Below, piece by piece: positions 7,468 through 16,143 of a stretch of DNA of 64,000 bases; within the stretch, counting starts at the first letter, position 1, and every line of letters starts with the position of its first letter. A program made the position numbers and the translations under genes. The notes beneath the pieces are model-generated. The model was given only the letters and a program-made list of their open reading frames with translations, ran no database searches and was not told the origin of the DNA. The stretch covers positions 806,001 to 870,000 of the forward strand of contig JASNYI010000002.1 of the NCBI GenBank assembly GCA_048500275.1. Direction: 5' to 3'. This DNA comes from UBA5066 sp048500275. GTDB taxonomy: Bacteria; Acidobacteriota; Thermoanaerobaculia; UBA5066.

Positions 7468-9195
7468 CTACCCCGGCTGGCCTCTCTCCACTGCGAGCCG
7501 GACGAAGTCCTCGACGAGAGCCGTGAGGTTTCGATCGCCGCGCGCCCGGGCCTCCGCGAGCTCCTCGCCGTCTCCCGGCGCGACCCTGAGCTCGAAGTAG
7601 TACTTGATCTTCGGCTCGGTTCCCGAGGGGCGGAGCGTCACCCTCGAGCCTCCCTCGAGGAGGTAGGCGACGACGTTCGACTTCGGCAGGCCGGGGACGC
7701 CGGCGCGGTAGTCGCGGGTCTCGGCCACGGCGAGGCCGCCGAGGGCGACCGGCGGGCGAGCCCGGAAGCCGTCCATGATCGCCCCGATCGTCGCGGCCCC
7801 TTCGGCGCCCGGGATCGTCACGCTCCGCTGGGCCGAGAGGAAGAGGCCGTGGGCGCGCTGGATCTCCCCGAGGTAGTCCCAGGGCGTGACCCCACGGGCG
7901 CGGCACCAGCCGGCGAGGTCGGCGAAGACGAGGGCCGCCGAGATGCCGTCCTTGTCGCGGACGACGTCTCCCACGGAATAGCCGAGCGCCTCCTCGTAGC
8001 CGAAGACGGTCGTCTGGCCCTCGGCGGCCTCCAGCTCGAGCGCCCGGTTCTCGATCCACTTGAAACCGGTCAGCGTCTCGGCGTACGCGGCGCCGAGGTC
8101 GCGGGCGATCGCACCGAGCTGGCTGGAGGAGACGATGGTCGTCAGGACGAGCGGGTTCGCCGGAGGGGGCGTCCGCCGCGTCAGCGCGTAGTGGCCGAGG
8201 AGGACGCCCAGCTCATTGCCCGAGAAGACCCTCATCCGCCCTTCCCGGTCCCGGGCGCCCGCGGCGAGACGGTCGGCATCGGGGTCGTTGGCGAGGAGGA
8301 GGTCGGCGCGGACCTCGTCACAGAGACCGAGGGCGAGGTCGAGGGCGCCCGGCTCTTCGGGGTTCGGGAAGGAGACGGTGGGGAACGCGCCGTCCGGCTC
8401 GTTCTGGGCGGGAACGGGGTGGACGTTCGCGAAGCCGGCGCGCGAGAGAGCCTCGAGGGCGAACCGGGCACCCACGCCGTGCATCGCCGTGTATACGACG
8501 GCGAGGTCGCGTCCCTCCCCGGGGCGGAGGACGAGCCGCGAGATCGCCTCCTGGTAGCGTCCGGCGAGGTCGTCCCCGAGCGGGAGGAAGAGCCCGCGGT
8601 CTTCCGCCTCCCTGCGGGAAAGGAACGGGATGGCGTTCGCCGGGCCCGCCGTCGCGATCTGCGCCGCGATGCGGGCGTCGACCGGAGGGACGATCTGGGC
8701 GGCGTTCTCCCAGTAGACCTTGTAGCCGTTGTAGGCGGGAGGGTTGTGGCTCGCCGTGACGACGACGCCGGCCGCCGCGCCGAGCTCCTTCACTGCGAAG
8801 GCGCCGAGGGGCGTCGGGGCGAGGCCCGTGAAGAAGAAGACCCGGATCCCGTGGCCGGCGAGGACTCCCGCGGTGTCGAGGGCGAACTCGGCGCTCCCGC
8901 GCCGCGCGTCCCGCGCCACGACGACGCCTCTCCGGGCGGCGTCGGGGACGGTCGCGAGGAGGTGGCGCGCAACCCCCGCCGAGGCACGGCGGACGACCGC
9001 CCGGTTCATCCGGTTCGGGCCGGCCCCGAGGAGGCCGCGGAGGCCCGCGGTGCCGAATTCCAGCTCGGCGCGGAAGCGGTCGAGGAGGTCGGCCTCGTCG
9101 CCGCCCGCGAGGATCCGGTCGATCTCGCGGGCGGTCTCGGGGTCGGGGTCGGCGTCGCGCCAGGAACGGGCTCTCTCGAGAAGCTCGGCGTCCAT
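7468..9195 (-). CDS. Phosphoglucomutase/phosphomannomutase family protein
   Basis: Alpha-D-phosphohexomutase of 575 residues, which interconverts hexose 1- and 6-phosphates in the cytoplasm. The four family motifs are clear: the phosphoserine loop TASHNPPAYNGYK, the Mg2+ loop NDPDADRLA, the sugar-specificity loop GYEEALGYS, and the phosphate-binding loop RPSGTEPKIKYY near the C-terminus. The longer size and N-terminal WRDADPDPETAREI segment resemble the PGM2/phosphopentomutase-like subgroup rather than short ManB/GlmM proteins, so the exact substrate (glucose-, mannose- or ribose-phosphate) is open. Transcribed on its own, in the same direction as the VWFA gene upstream. Confidence 0.92.
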   Translation of the reverse strand: MDAELLERARSWRDADPDPETAREIDRILAGGDEADLLDRFRAELEFGTAGLRGLLGAGPNRMNRAVVRRASAGVARHLLATVPDAARRGVVVARDARRGSAEFALDTAGVLAGHGIRVFFFTGLAPTPLGAFAVKELGAAAGVVVTASHNPPAYNGYKVYWENAAQIVPPVDARIAAQIATAGPANAIPFLSRREAEDRGLFLPLGDDLAGRYQEAISRLVLRPGEGRDLAVVYTAMHGVGARFALEALSRAGFANVHPVPAQNEPDGAFPTVSFPNPEEPGALDLALGLCDEVRADLLLANDPDADRLAAGARDREGRMRVFSGNELGVLLGHYALTRRTPPPANPLVLTTIVSSSQLGAIARDLGAAYAETLTGFKWIENRALELEAAEGQTTVFGYEEALGYSVGDVVRDKDGISAALVFADLAGWCRARGVTPWDYLGEIQRAHGLFLSAQRSVTIPGAEGAATIGAIMDGFRARPPVALGGLAVAETRDYRAGVPGLPKSNVVAYLLEGGSRVTLRPSGTEPKIKYYFELRVAPGDGEELAEARARGDRNLTALVEDFVRLAVERGQPG

Positions 9196-9221
9196 CCGAA
9201 GGATGGTAGCGCCGCGGGAGG

Positions 9222-10928
9222 TCAGACGGGCCCCGCGGGTCTCACGACGGCGAATCCGGCGTCGTTCCCCTTCTCGTCCCAGACGCCCACGCAGATCCGT
9301 GCGTCGGGGCCGGACGTCGCGATCTCGAGAGTGTAGGTGTAGTGACCGGCGCTCGCAGTCTCCACCTCGGCAGCCGGAATCTCGAACGGCTGGCTCTTGC
9401 GTGTGACCTCGGAGAAATCCCCCTTCGGGCCGACCGAGGCCACGAACACAGAGAAGGCGCCGGCCATTCCCTTCTGCGTGGGGAGGAGGGCGAGGCGGCC
9501 TATGGGGACCTTGATCTCGACCTTGATCCGGAATCCCTCCGACTTCTTCGTCGAGGCGAGGGTCGCGGCGACGTCGATCGGGATCTTCGCGCGCGGGTCG
9601 GGGTTGAAGAGGTGGGCGAGGACCCGGTCCTTCATCTGGTCCTCGAGAGTCTTCTCGATGAGGGAATCGCGGACCCTGACGGTGAGCTTGCGTCCCTTGA
9701 CCTTCACCTGGACCGAGGCGGCCTTGCCGTCACCCGTCGGCGACGGGTAGCCGAGCGAGTACCAGGAGTCGAGGTCGGCCGCGACGCGGTCGACGAACTT
9801 CGGGACGGCTCCGGGGCCGGCGGCCACGATGCCGCCCGTCTTGTCGGCGACGAAGCTGAGCGCCTCCATCTCGTTGGAGAGCGCGATCTGCTCGCGTCCG
9901 CCGAGGGTCGGGCTGTTGGCGGAGGGGCTGTCGCCGCGCGGGTCGGAAGCGTTCACCGAGGGCGTCGCCATCCCGGCGGGGAAGAGCCCGTAGAGCGTGA
10001 CGCCGTGAGCGTTCGCCGTCCGCGTGACGTCTTCCAGGAGCTTCTTCGTGTCGTATTCGCGCGTGCGGGGGTCGGCAAGGGCCTCGGCGTCGGTCCGGCT
10101 CCTCAGGTAGAACTCGAGGCCGGCGTAGCGCGAGAAGCGGTGGGAGACGAGGACGAGGATCTTCCTCCCCTCCATCCCCCCGAGCGTCGCGGCGAGCCCC
10201 TTGATGGCGGCCGTCTTTGCCTTCATCTCGAAGTAGGCCTGCTGGGCGAACATCTCGGCCGTGGGGGTGAAGCCGCCGAAGTCGCTCCCTATGTTCGGGT
10301 CGGCGGCCAGGGAGGAGAACCAGGCGTCGTCCTGCTGGAGCTGGGTGAGGTCGGCCTTCTCGGAGGGCATCCGCCGGGTCTCCTCCGCAATGAGCCCGAG
10401 GTCGCGCTCGAGCTTCTCGAGGTCGCTCGTGAACGGGCGGACGGTCCGGATCGAGCGGTCCCAGGTGACGATCATCGCCTCGTCGGGCGGCTCGATCGAC
10501 TCCTCGAGGAGACGCCGGACGGACTCGAAGAGCTCTTCCCTCTGGCCCGGGTCGGGGATCTGGAGCCGGTCGAAGAAGATGACGAGCCGGCGGCGCGGGC
10601 GCTGCGCCTGGGCGGAGGGCTCGGGGGCCGGCGCGAGGCCGGGGGCCGGGGGAGGCTCGATCGGCGAGATGCTCACGGAGGGATAGGCCGTCCCCCTGAT
10701 TTCGCTGAAATTGCTGATCTTGACCGGTTTGCCGTCGTGAAGGACCTCGAAGTCCGCGGCGGTCAGGCCGTGGACCGCGTCCCCTCTGGCGTCCGTGACG
10801 ACGACGTCGAGGTTGAAGAGCGTCAGCTCGACCGACGCCGTGGTACGAGGCACGGAGACCGGGTCCTGTCCGGCGGAAGGCCCCGGGACGAGGAGAGCGA
10901 CGAGCAGGACGGCGGCGAGTATTCTCAT
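9222..10928 (-). CDS. Secreted VWFA-related domain protein (acidobacterial type)
   Basis: A 568-residue exported protein with a cleavable signal peptide (hydrophobic residues 3-15, cleavage near PSAGQ). It follows the plan of the 'VWFA-related Acidobacterial domain' family: an N-terminal beta-strand segment (LTLFNLDVVVTDARGDAVHGLTA with ADFEVLHDGKPV), a Pro/Ala-rich linker, then a von Willebrand A-like domain (VIFFDRLQIPDPGQR, MIVTWDRS, KILVLVSHRFSR, GVTLYGLFPAG). A C-terminal beta-rich portion of about 180 residues follows. The function is unknown; such proteins are probably surface or periplasmic adhesion or assembly factors. It is divergent from the gene starting at 10993, which has similar themes, and the 64-base gap must hold both promoters. 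Confidence 0.82.
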   Translation of the reverse strand: MRILAAVLLVALLVPGPSAGQDPVSVPRTTASVELTLFNLDVVVTDARGDAVHGLTAADFEVLHDGKPVKISNFSEIRGTAYPSVSISPIEPPPAPGLAPAPEPSAQAQRPRRRLVIFFDRLQIPDPGQREELFESVRRLLEESIEPPDEAMIVTWDRSIRTVRPFTSDLEKLERDLGLIAEETRRMPSEKADLTQLQQDDAWFSSLAADPNIGSDFGGFTPTAEMFAQQAYFEMKAKTAAIKGLAATLGGMEGRKILVLVSHRFSRYAGLEFYLRSRTDAEALADPRTREYDTKKLLEDVTRTANAHGVTLYGLFPAGMATPSVNASDPRGDSPSANSPTLGGREQIALSNEMEALSFVADKTGGIVAAGPGAVPKFVDRVAADLDSWYSLGYPSPTGDGKAASVQVKVKGRKLTVRVRDSLIEKTLEDQMKDRVLAHLFNPDPRAKIPIDVAATLASTKKSEGFRIKVEIKVPIGRLALLPTQKGMAGAFSVFVASVGPKGDFSEVTRKSQPFEIPAAEVETASAGHYTYTLEIATSGPDARICVGVWDEKGNDAGFAVVRPAGPV

Positions 10929-10992
10929 GCGGACCTACCTCTGGCACGATCCGTGCCGCGGTGGACTGTACCCTCCGGGTTACGAAGACGCC

Positions 10993-12270
10993 ATGATCTC
11001 CTTCGCCTCCCTCTTCGTGGGGCTCGTTTTCGGCATCGTGAACGTCGAGCTCGTCGCGGCGGGGGGAGTGGACCGGGTGGACCTCCTCCTCGACGGACGG
11101 GTGGTGGCCGAGCTGCGCGAGCCCTGGCGCACGACCCTGGACCTGGGCTGCACCCCCGCCCCGCACGAGCTCCTCGCGGTGGCCTACGACGCCCGCGGGG
11201 CCGAGGTCGGCCGGGTGCGGCAGTGGATCAACCGTCCGAGGGCCGTGGCCGAGGCCAGCCTCGTGCTCGAGCCCGCGCGAAAGGCGGAGAGGAGGGTGGC
11301 GCGGCTGACCTGGCGCAGCCTCGTGGCCGAGGCGCCCGTCTCCGTCGCCGTGACGTTCGACGGTCGCCCCCTCCCCGCGCCGGACCCCTCGCGCATCGAG
11401 CTCCCGCCCCACGACCCGGCGCAGGTCCACTTCCTGCGGGCCGTCCTCGACTTCGGACGGGGCGTGACGGCGGTCACCGAGACGGTCTTCGGGGGGCCGA
11501 GGAGCGCGGAGAGCTTCACGGAGATGACGGCCGTGCCGGTCGTCCTCGACGAGGGCGCCCGGCTCCCGCCCGCGGAGGACCTCGCCGGGTGGTTCGAGCG
11601 GGACGGGGTCCCTCTCGAGGTGACCGCGGTGGAGGAAGGACCGGGGGAGCTCGTCCTCGTCTGCGAGGGGAGCGTCCGCGAGTTCCTCGGCCCGGCGCTC
11701 GGCCCCCGGAAGGACTCCCTGCCGGAGGCGATCTCCTCCGACTTCGGGTTCCGTTTCGTCTGGCCGGCCCCGACGATGACGCCCCAGTCGACGATGGTCG
11801 CCAACCTCTTCCCGGCGTCGCTGCGGTTCACGCCGGCCGACGGGGCCATCCGGGGGACGCTCGTCCGGCGCGTCGAGTGGCCCGCGCACTCCCCCCGGTC
11901 CCAGCGGATCGCCGACGCCGTCGCCGTCGCCGGCCTCACGGCGGCGGACCAGGAACGGCGCCGCGCGGTCGTCCTCGTCCTCGGCCCGGGCGCCCGGGAC
12001 GCGGGCTTCCTCTCCCCGGACGAGGCGGCGTCGTTCCTCTCGGACCTGCGGGTGCCCCTGTTCGTCCTTTCGCTGGGACGAAAGCCCTCGCCCGAGGCCT
12101 CGCGGTGGCCCGCCCCGGCGAACGTCCCCGCGGTGCGGCAGTTCGAGGGCGCCCTCGCGGCCGCCCTGCAGTCGCTGGCGCGGCAGCGGATCGTCTGGGT
12201 CGCCGGGACGTGGCTCCCGCAGACGGTCGAGCTCGGACCCCTCGCGCGAGGGGTCCGGCTCGCGCGCTGA
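10993..12270 (+). CDS. Conserved hypothetical exported protein, partner of the divergent VWFA protein
   Basis: A 425-residue protein with a hydrophobic N-terminus (ISFASLFVGLVFGIVNVELV). No family is assigned with certainty. Residues about 18-75 look like an immunoglobulin-like or Big-type strand set (VDRVDLLLDGRVVAEL), similar in spirit to acidobacterial VWFA-associated proteins. The final third has alternating strands and helices (RRAVVLVLGPGARD, VPLFVLSLGRK) that could be a degenerate VWA/Rossmann-like domain. The ATG at 10993 is preferred because upstream in-frame codons overlap the divergent gene and lack exported-protein character. The head-to-head arrangement with the VWFA gene suggests a shared process, but that is inference. 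Confidence 0.65.
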   Translation: MISFASLFVGLVFGIVNVELVAAGGVDRVDLLLDGRVVAELREPWRTTLDLGCTPAPHELLAVAYDARGAEVGRVRQWINRPRAVAEASLVLEPARKAERRVARLTWRSLVAEAPVSVAVTFDGRPLPAPDPSRIELPPHDPAQVHFLRAVLDFGRGVTAVTETVFGGPRSAESFTEMTAVPVVLDEGARLPPAEDLAGWFERDGVPLEVTAVEEGPGELVLVCEGSVREFLGPALGPRKDSLPEAISSDFGFRFVWPAPTMTPQSTMVANLFPASLRFTPADGAIRGTLVRRVEWPAHSPRSQRIADAVAVAGLTAADQERRRAVVLVLGPGARDAGFLSPDEAASFLSDLRVPLFVLSLGRKPSPEASRWPAPANVPAVRQFEGALAAALQSLARQRIVWVAGTWLPQTVELGPLARGVRLAR

Positions 12271-12273
12271 CCC

Positions 12274-14148
12274 CTACCTCACGTCGCAGAGGCAGTGGGC
12301 GTAGATGCCCCGCGGGTCGTTCCAGGCGGCGAGGGCGTCCGCCTCAGCCGCAACGGCCCTGAGGAGGGCGGTGCCCGGGCCGTCGGCCGGCTCCGGGGCC
12401 GGGACGAGGGTGAAGCCGAAGGCGGCGGCGACGCGGGACGCCCGGGTCGTGAGGCCCGCCATCAGCTTCTCCTTCAGGGTCCGCTCCTTCTCGACGTACG
12501 TCACGCGGTACTTCGTCCCGAGCTTCGCCTTCTCCGCGGCGGAGGCGATCGCCTCTTTCAGGCCGCCGAGCTTGTCGACGAGTCCCCGCTCCTTCGCGTC
12601 GGCCCCGCTCCAGACCCTTCCTCGGGCGATCCGGTCGACGTCGTCCCGGCTCATCTTCCGGGCCTTGCCCACCCGCTCGAGAAAGTCCTCGTAGCCGCGG
12701 TCGATCATGGCCTGGATCGCCTCGCCCGCTTCCGGGGGGAGCTCGCGGTCGAGGCGGACCCCAGCCCACGGGGTGGTGCCGACGCCGTCCACCCGCATGC
12801 CGAGGTACTTCGCGAGCGGCTTCTCGAACGTGGGGAACATCCCGAAGATGCCGATCGAGCCGGTGATCGTCTCCGGGCTCGCCCAGATCTCGTCGGCGGA
12901 GGTGGAGATCCAGTAGCCGCCAGATGCGGCGACCGAGCCCATCGAGACGACGACGGGCTTCTTCGCGTCACGGGCGAGCTGCAGCTCGCGGCGGATCACC
13001 TCTGAGGCGAAGGCGCTCCCTCCGGGGCTGTCGACCCTGAGGACGATCGCCTTCACCTTCTCGTTCTGGCGAGCGGTCCGGATGAGCGCGGCCGTAGAGT
13101 CGCCGCCGACCCGGCCCGGGCCGGCCTTCCCGTCGACGATCTCGCCCTTCGCGACGACGACGGCGATCTCGTCGCCCTTGCCCTTCGTCGAGGGCCGGTC
13201 GTCCCCGAGCGCTTCGAGGTACGTCGCCATCGAGACCTGTCGGAACGACTTCGACTTCTTCTCCTCGCCGGCGAGCTCGATCATCCGCTTGCGGACCTCG
13301 TCGCGGGCCGCGAGCCGATCGACCAGCTTCCCGTCGAGGGCGAGCTTCGCCGGGTCCCCCCCGGCGGCCTTCAGCCTCTGCGGGAGCTGGTCCACGAACG
13401 CGGCGAGCTCCTCGGGCGTGGTCTTGCGCGCGGCCGAGACGTCGGCGAGATAGGTCCTCCAGATGTCGCCCATCCACTCGAGGTCGGCCTCCTTCGCCTC
13501 GGGAGACATGTCGTTCCGGAGGTAAGGCTCGACGGCCGACTTGTACTCGCCCACGCGGAAGACGTGCCAGGTGACGCCGAGGCGGTCGATCGCGTCCCGG
13601 TAGTAGGTGCGGTAGCGGCCGAAACCCTCGATGAGGACCATCCCGTCGGGGTTGAGGAGGACCTCGTCGGCGTGGGCGGCGAGGTAGTAGCGCCGCATGT
13701 CGAACATGTCCCCGGCGGCGATCACCTTCTTGCCCGACTTGCGGAAGTCCCGGATCGCGGCTGCCGCGTCCTGGAGGACCGTCATTCCCGCCCCGCCCAT
13801 CTCGTCGAGGTTCAGGTAGACGGCGGAGATCCGCTCGTCGTCCTTCGCCGCGGCGAGGACGTCGAGGACGTCCCGGAGAAGGGTCTGCTCCTCGCCCCCG
13901 CCCGCCAGGTCGGCGACGAGGTCCCGGGGCGACCGGGCGGCAACCTGCTCGACGAGGTTGCCCTTCGGGGCGACGACGAGCGCCGCGCCCTTCTCGACCT
14001 TCGGCCCTCCGCCGAGAACGAAGGCGAGGAGTCCGACGACGAGCGCCAGGAAGATCACGTTCACGAAGAGACGGCGGGACTGGTCGAGGCCGCGGCCCAG
14101 GGCGGAAAGGACGCGGCGGGGAAGCGAGCGGTGTCGGGAGTCGTTCAT
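12274..14148 (-). CDS. sppA: Signal peptide peptidase SppA, 67K type
   Basis: Membrane-anchored serine protease of family S49 that digests cleaved signal peptides. Of 624 residues, the first ~50 hold one transmembrane helix (LFVNVIFLALVVGLLAFVL). Two S49 repeats follow, as in the E. coli 67-kDa form. The catalytic Lys lies in the N-terminal repeat (VGEYKSAVEPY, about residue 202). The nucleophile Ser lies in the C-terminal repeat (SVAASGGYWI, about residue 406), with the GSIGIFG block after it. The start at 14148 (MNDSRH) is chosen over the ATG nine bases upstream because the sequence GAAAGAGGA is correctly spaced only for the inner ATG. It is convergent with the hypothetical gene ending at 12270 (3-base gap). 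Confidence 0.95.
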   Translation of the reverse strand: MNDSRHRSLPRRVLSALGRGLDQSRRLFVNVIFLALVVGLLAFVLGGGPKVEKGAALVVAPKGNLVEQVAARSPRDLVADLAGGGEEQTLLRDVLDVLAAAKDDERISAVYLNLDEMGGAGMTVLQDAAAAIRDFRKSGKKVIAAGDMFDMRRYYLAAHADEVLLNPDGMVLIEGFGRYRTYYRDAIDRLGVTWHVFRVGEYKSAVEPYLRNDMSPEAKEADLEWMGDIWRTYLADVSAARKTTPEELAAFVDQLPQRLKAAGGDPAKLALDGKLVDRLAARDEVRKRMIELAGEEKKSKSFRQVSMATYLEALGDDRPSTKGKGDEIAVVVAKGEIVDGKAGPGRVGGDSTAALIRTARQNEKVKAIVLRVDSPGGSAFASEVIRRELQLARDAKKPVVVSMGSVAASGGYWISTSADEIWASPETITGSIGIFGMFPTFEKPLAKYLGMRVDGVGTTPWAGVRLDRELPPEAGEAIQAMIDRGYEDFLERVGKARKMSRDDVDRIARGRVWSGADAKERGLVDKLGGLKEAIASAAEKAKLGTKYRVTYVEKERTLKEKLMAGLTTRASRVAAAFGFTLVPAPEPADGPGTALLRAVAAEADALAAWNDPRGIYAHCLCDVR

Positions 14149-14233
14149 CGGGTACATTCCTCTTTCGAGATCACTTTACGGCGGGACGGGGTGTCAGGGT
14201 TCGAGAGCGCGTCGCAACTCGGTGGCTTCCGGC

Positions 14234-15322
14234 TCAGCCCCGCGGCACGAGGTGGATCGCAGGGGCCTTGACGACGGCGACGATGTCGGTTCCTTCCTCT
14301 AGGGAGAGGTCCGCCCGCGAAGCACGCGTCACGAGGGCCGCGAGCCGGGCCTCCCCGCAGGAAAGGATGATCCTCACGAGCGGGCCTTCCGGCGAGACGG
14401 ACGTGACGAGGCCGCGAAGGTGGTTGCGCGCGCTGCTGCGTGCCCCGTCGCCACGTTCGAGGACGACGTCCTCGGCCCGAACGAGGACCCAGACGTCCCC
14501 GGCGAGCCCGCGGTCGACGGCGAGGAGGCGAAGGCCGTGCGACTCCACTGTGGCGAGTCCGTCGGCCGCCCCGACGACGCGGCCGGCCAGGACGGTGTCG
14601 ACCCCGACGCAGCGGGCCACCTCGCGGTCGGCGGGGCGCTCGAAGACCTCGCCGACAGACCCGTGCTGGCGAATTCGCCCTTCGACCATGACGGCCATCC
14701 GGTCTCCGAGGGCGAGCGCCTCGATCCGGTCGTGGGTGACGACGACGGTCGGGACCCCCACCCGGACGAGGAGGGCTCGGAGGTCTCCGCGGAGCTCCTC
14801 GCGCGTCGGGCCGTCGAGGGCGGAGAGGGGCTCGTCGAGCAGGAGGAGCCCGGGGGACGGCGCGATCGCGCGGGCGAGCGCGACGCGCTGCCGCTGACCG
14901 CCGGAGAGCTCCGCGGGCCGCCGGTTCCCGAGGCCGTCGAGCCGGAGCAGCGCCATCGCGCGAGCCGCGGTCCCGTCGCGCTCCGCCCTCGGCCGCCCGT
15001 GGAGGCCGAAGGCGACGTTCTCCGCGGCCGTCAGGTGCGGGAAGAGAGCGTAGTCCTGGAAGAGGAGCCCGACCCTGCGGCGGCGCGCCGGGACGAAGAG
15101 GCCCCGCCGGGCGTCCAGCCAGGTCTCCCCTCGGTGGACGATCGTCCCCTCGTCCGGTCTGTCGAGGCCGGCGAGAGCCCTCAGGACGGTCGTCTTCCCC
15201 GAACCCGACGGGCCGAAGAGGACCGTCACCGGCCCGCCGTTCGCGGGGAGGACGAGGTCGGCGAATATCGCCGGGCCTCCCCGGAAGCGGGTCACGCAGC
15301 GGGCTTCGAGGATCCCGGCCAT
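14234..15322 (-). CDS. modC: Molybdate ABC transporter ATP-binding protein
   Basis: ATPase subunit of a molybdate (or tungstate) importer, 362 residues, ATG start at 15322. Walker A GPSGSGKT is at about 37-44, the Q-loop is in LLFQDYALFPH, the signature LSGGQ at about 139-143, and Walker B LLLLDEP at about 159. The C-terminal ~100 residues form a TOBE/MOP regulatory domain beginning at SSARNHLRGLV, the position where ModC proteins carry their oxyanion-sensing domain and where MalK-type subunits differ. It overlaps the end of modB by 31 bases on the same strand, so the two are translationally linked. No modA gene is found in the window. Confidence 0.9.
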   Translation of the reverse strand: MAGILEARCVTRFRGGPAIFADLVLPANGGPVTVLFGPSGSGKTTVLRALAGLDRPDEGTIVHRGETWLDARRGLFVPARRRRVGLLFQDYALFPHLTAAENVAFGLHGRPRAERDGTAARAMALLRLDGLGNRRPAELSGGQRQRVALARAIAPSPGLLLLDEPLSALDGPTREELRGDLRALLVRVGVPTVVVTHDRIEALALGDRMAVMVEGRIRQHGSVGEVFERPADREVARCVGVDTVLAGRVVGAADGLATVESHGLRLLAVDRGLAGDVWVLVRAEDVVLERGDGARSSARNHLRGLVTSVSPEGPLVRIILSCGEARLAALVTRASRADLSLEEGTDIVAVVKAPAIHLVPRG

Positions 15323-15987
15323 ATCGAGACGGTCCGGCGCTGGAGCGCGTACGTGGCGGCGAGGACGGCGAACGAGACGCCGAGGAGGACGAGCGACGTC
15401 GCCCCGGCCGCGTCGTAGTCGAGGGCCTGGACGTGGTCGTAGATGGCGACCGAGACGGTCCGCGTCTCGCCGGGGATGTTCCCGCCGATCATCAGGACGA
15501 CGCCGAACTCGCCGAGCGTGTGAGCGAAGGAGAGGACGACGCCCGTGACGACGCCAGCGCGGGACAGGGGCAGGACCACCCGGACGAACGTGGCGAGGCG
15601 CGAGCAGCCGAGCGTCGCGGCCGCCTCGAGGAGCGAGCGGTCGACCGACGCGAACGAGGCCGCGAACGGCTGGACCGCGAACGGGAGGCTGTAGAGGACC
15701 GAGGCGACGAGAAGCCCCTCGAACGTGAAGGGGAGGCGCGCGCCGAAGAGGGACTCCACGACGCGCCCCACGGGACCGTTCGGGCCGAGGAGAAGGAGGA
15801 CGTAGAAGCCGAGGACGGTCGGGGGGAGGACGATCGGGAGGGCGACGACCGCTTCGACGAGCGGCTTCCACCGCGCGCGAGAGAAGGCGAGCCACGCCCC
15901 GAGAGGCAGGCCGAGGGCCAGGAGGATCGCCGCCGTCGTGGCCGCGAGCTTCAGGCTGAGGAGGAGGGCCGGGAGGTCGAGGCTCAG
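15292..15987 (-). CDS. modB: Molybdate ABC transporter permease, probable CTG start
   Basis: Inner-membrane channel subunit of the molybdate importer. Using the GTG at 15771 gives only 159 residues and removes the first helices. The same frame extends upstream to a CTG at 15985-15987, preceded by GGGAGG with a 6-base gap, giving 231 residues, the usual ModB length. The extra segment reads like ModB: LLLSLKLAATTAAILLALGLP and PIVLPPTVLGFYVLLL. The permease EAA loop is LLEAAATLG. No ATG, GTG or TTG occurs in frame between the upstream TAA and this CTG. Alternatives are a frameshift from the upstream GTG-started 16-codon reading frame (stop overlapping the CTG as CTGA) or a sequencing error. Confidence 0.8.
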   Translation of the reverse strand: MSLDLPALLLSLKLAATTAAILLALGLPLGAWLAFSRARWKPLVEAVVALPIVLPPTVLGFYVLLLLGPNGPVGRVVESLFGARLPFTFEGLLVASVLYSLPFAVQPFAASFASVDRSLLEAAATLGCSRLATFVRVVLPLSRAGVVTGVVLSFAHTLGEFGVVLMIGGNIPGETRTVSVAIYDHVQALDYDAAGATSLVLLGVSFAVLAATYALQRRTVSIWPGSSKPAA

Positions 15988-16088
15988 GGATCGCCTCCCG
16001 CGAGGGTCTTGCGGGCGAGGGCGGGTCGGCTCACGTGGCCGGGATTATCAGGCCCCGGAGGGAAGGGCCGGGCCGCTGACGATTCCGG

Positions 16089-16118
16089 TTGACAGGGAGG
16101 GGCGGCCGGGTTTAGTTT
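16089..16118 (+). promoter_or_regulatory. Probable lacI-operon promoter
   Basis: A consensus -35 TTGACA lies at 16089-16094. About 17-18 bases later a weak T-rich -10 (TTAGTT/TAGTTT, 16112-16118) is followed by the palindromic operator. The transcript would start inside or just before the operator, about 20 bases ahead of the lacI ATG. Confidence 0.5.
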
Positions 16119-16122
16119 TTTC

Positions 16123-16138
16123 ATGTAAACGGTTACAT
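16123..16138 (+). promoter_or_regulatory. LacI-family operator (ATGTAAACGGTTACAT)
   Basis: A 16-base near-perfect palindrome with arms ATGTAA/TTACAT around a central CG, the hallmark of LacI/GalR-family operators. It sits 6 bases before the start codon of the LacI-type gene and downstream of the -35 box, so binding should block transcription of lacI and the co-directional carbohydrate genes (autorepression). It is the only copy noticed in this locus. Confidence 0.75.
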
Positions 16139-16143
16139 ACGCG

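Noticed and set aside
15292..15771. modB as a 159-residue protein starting at GTG 15771
   Set aside because: It would lack the first transmembrane helices, and conserved ModB sequence continues upstream in frame to a CTG with a strong ribosome-binding site.
16111..16120. T-rich run before the LacI operator as an intrinsic terminator for modBC
   Set aside because: It lies upstream of modB's start rather than after modC and has no preceding hairpin.
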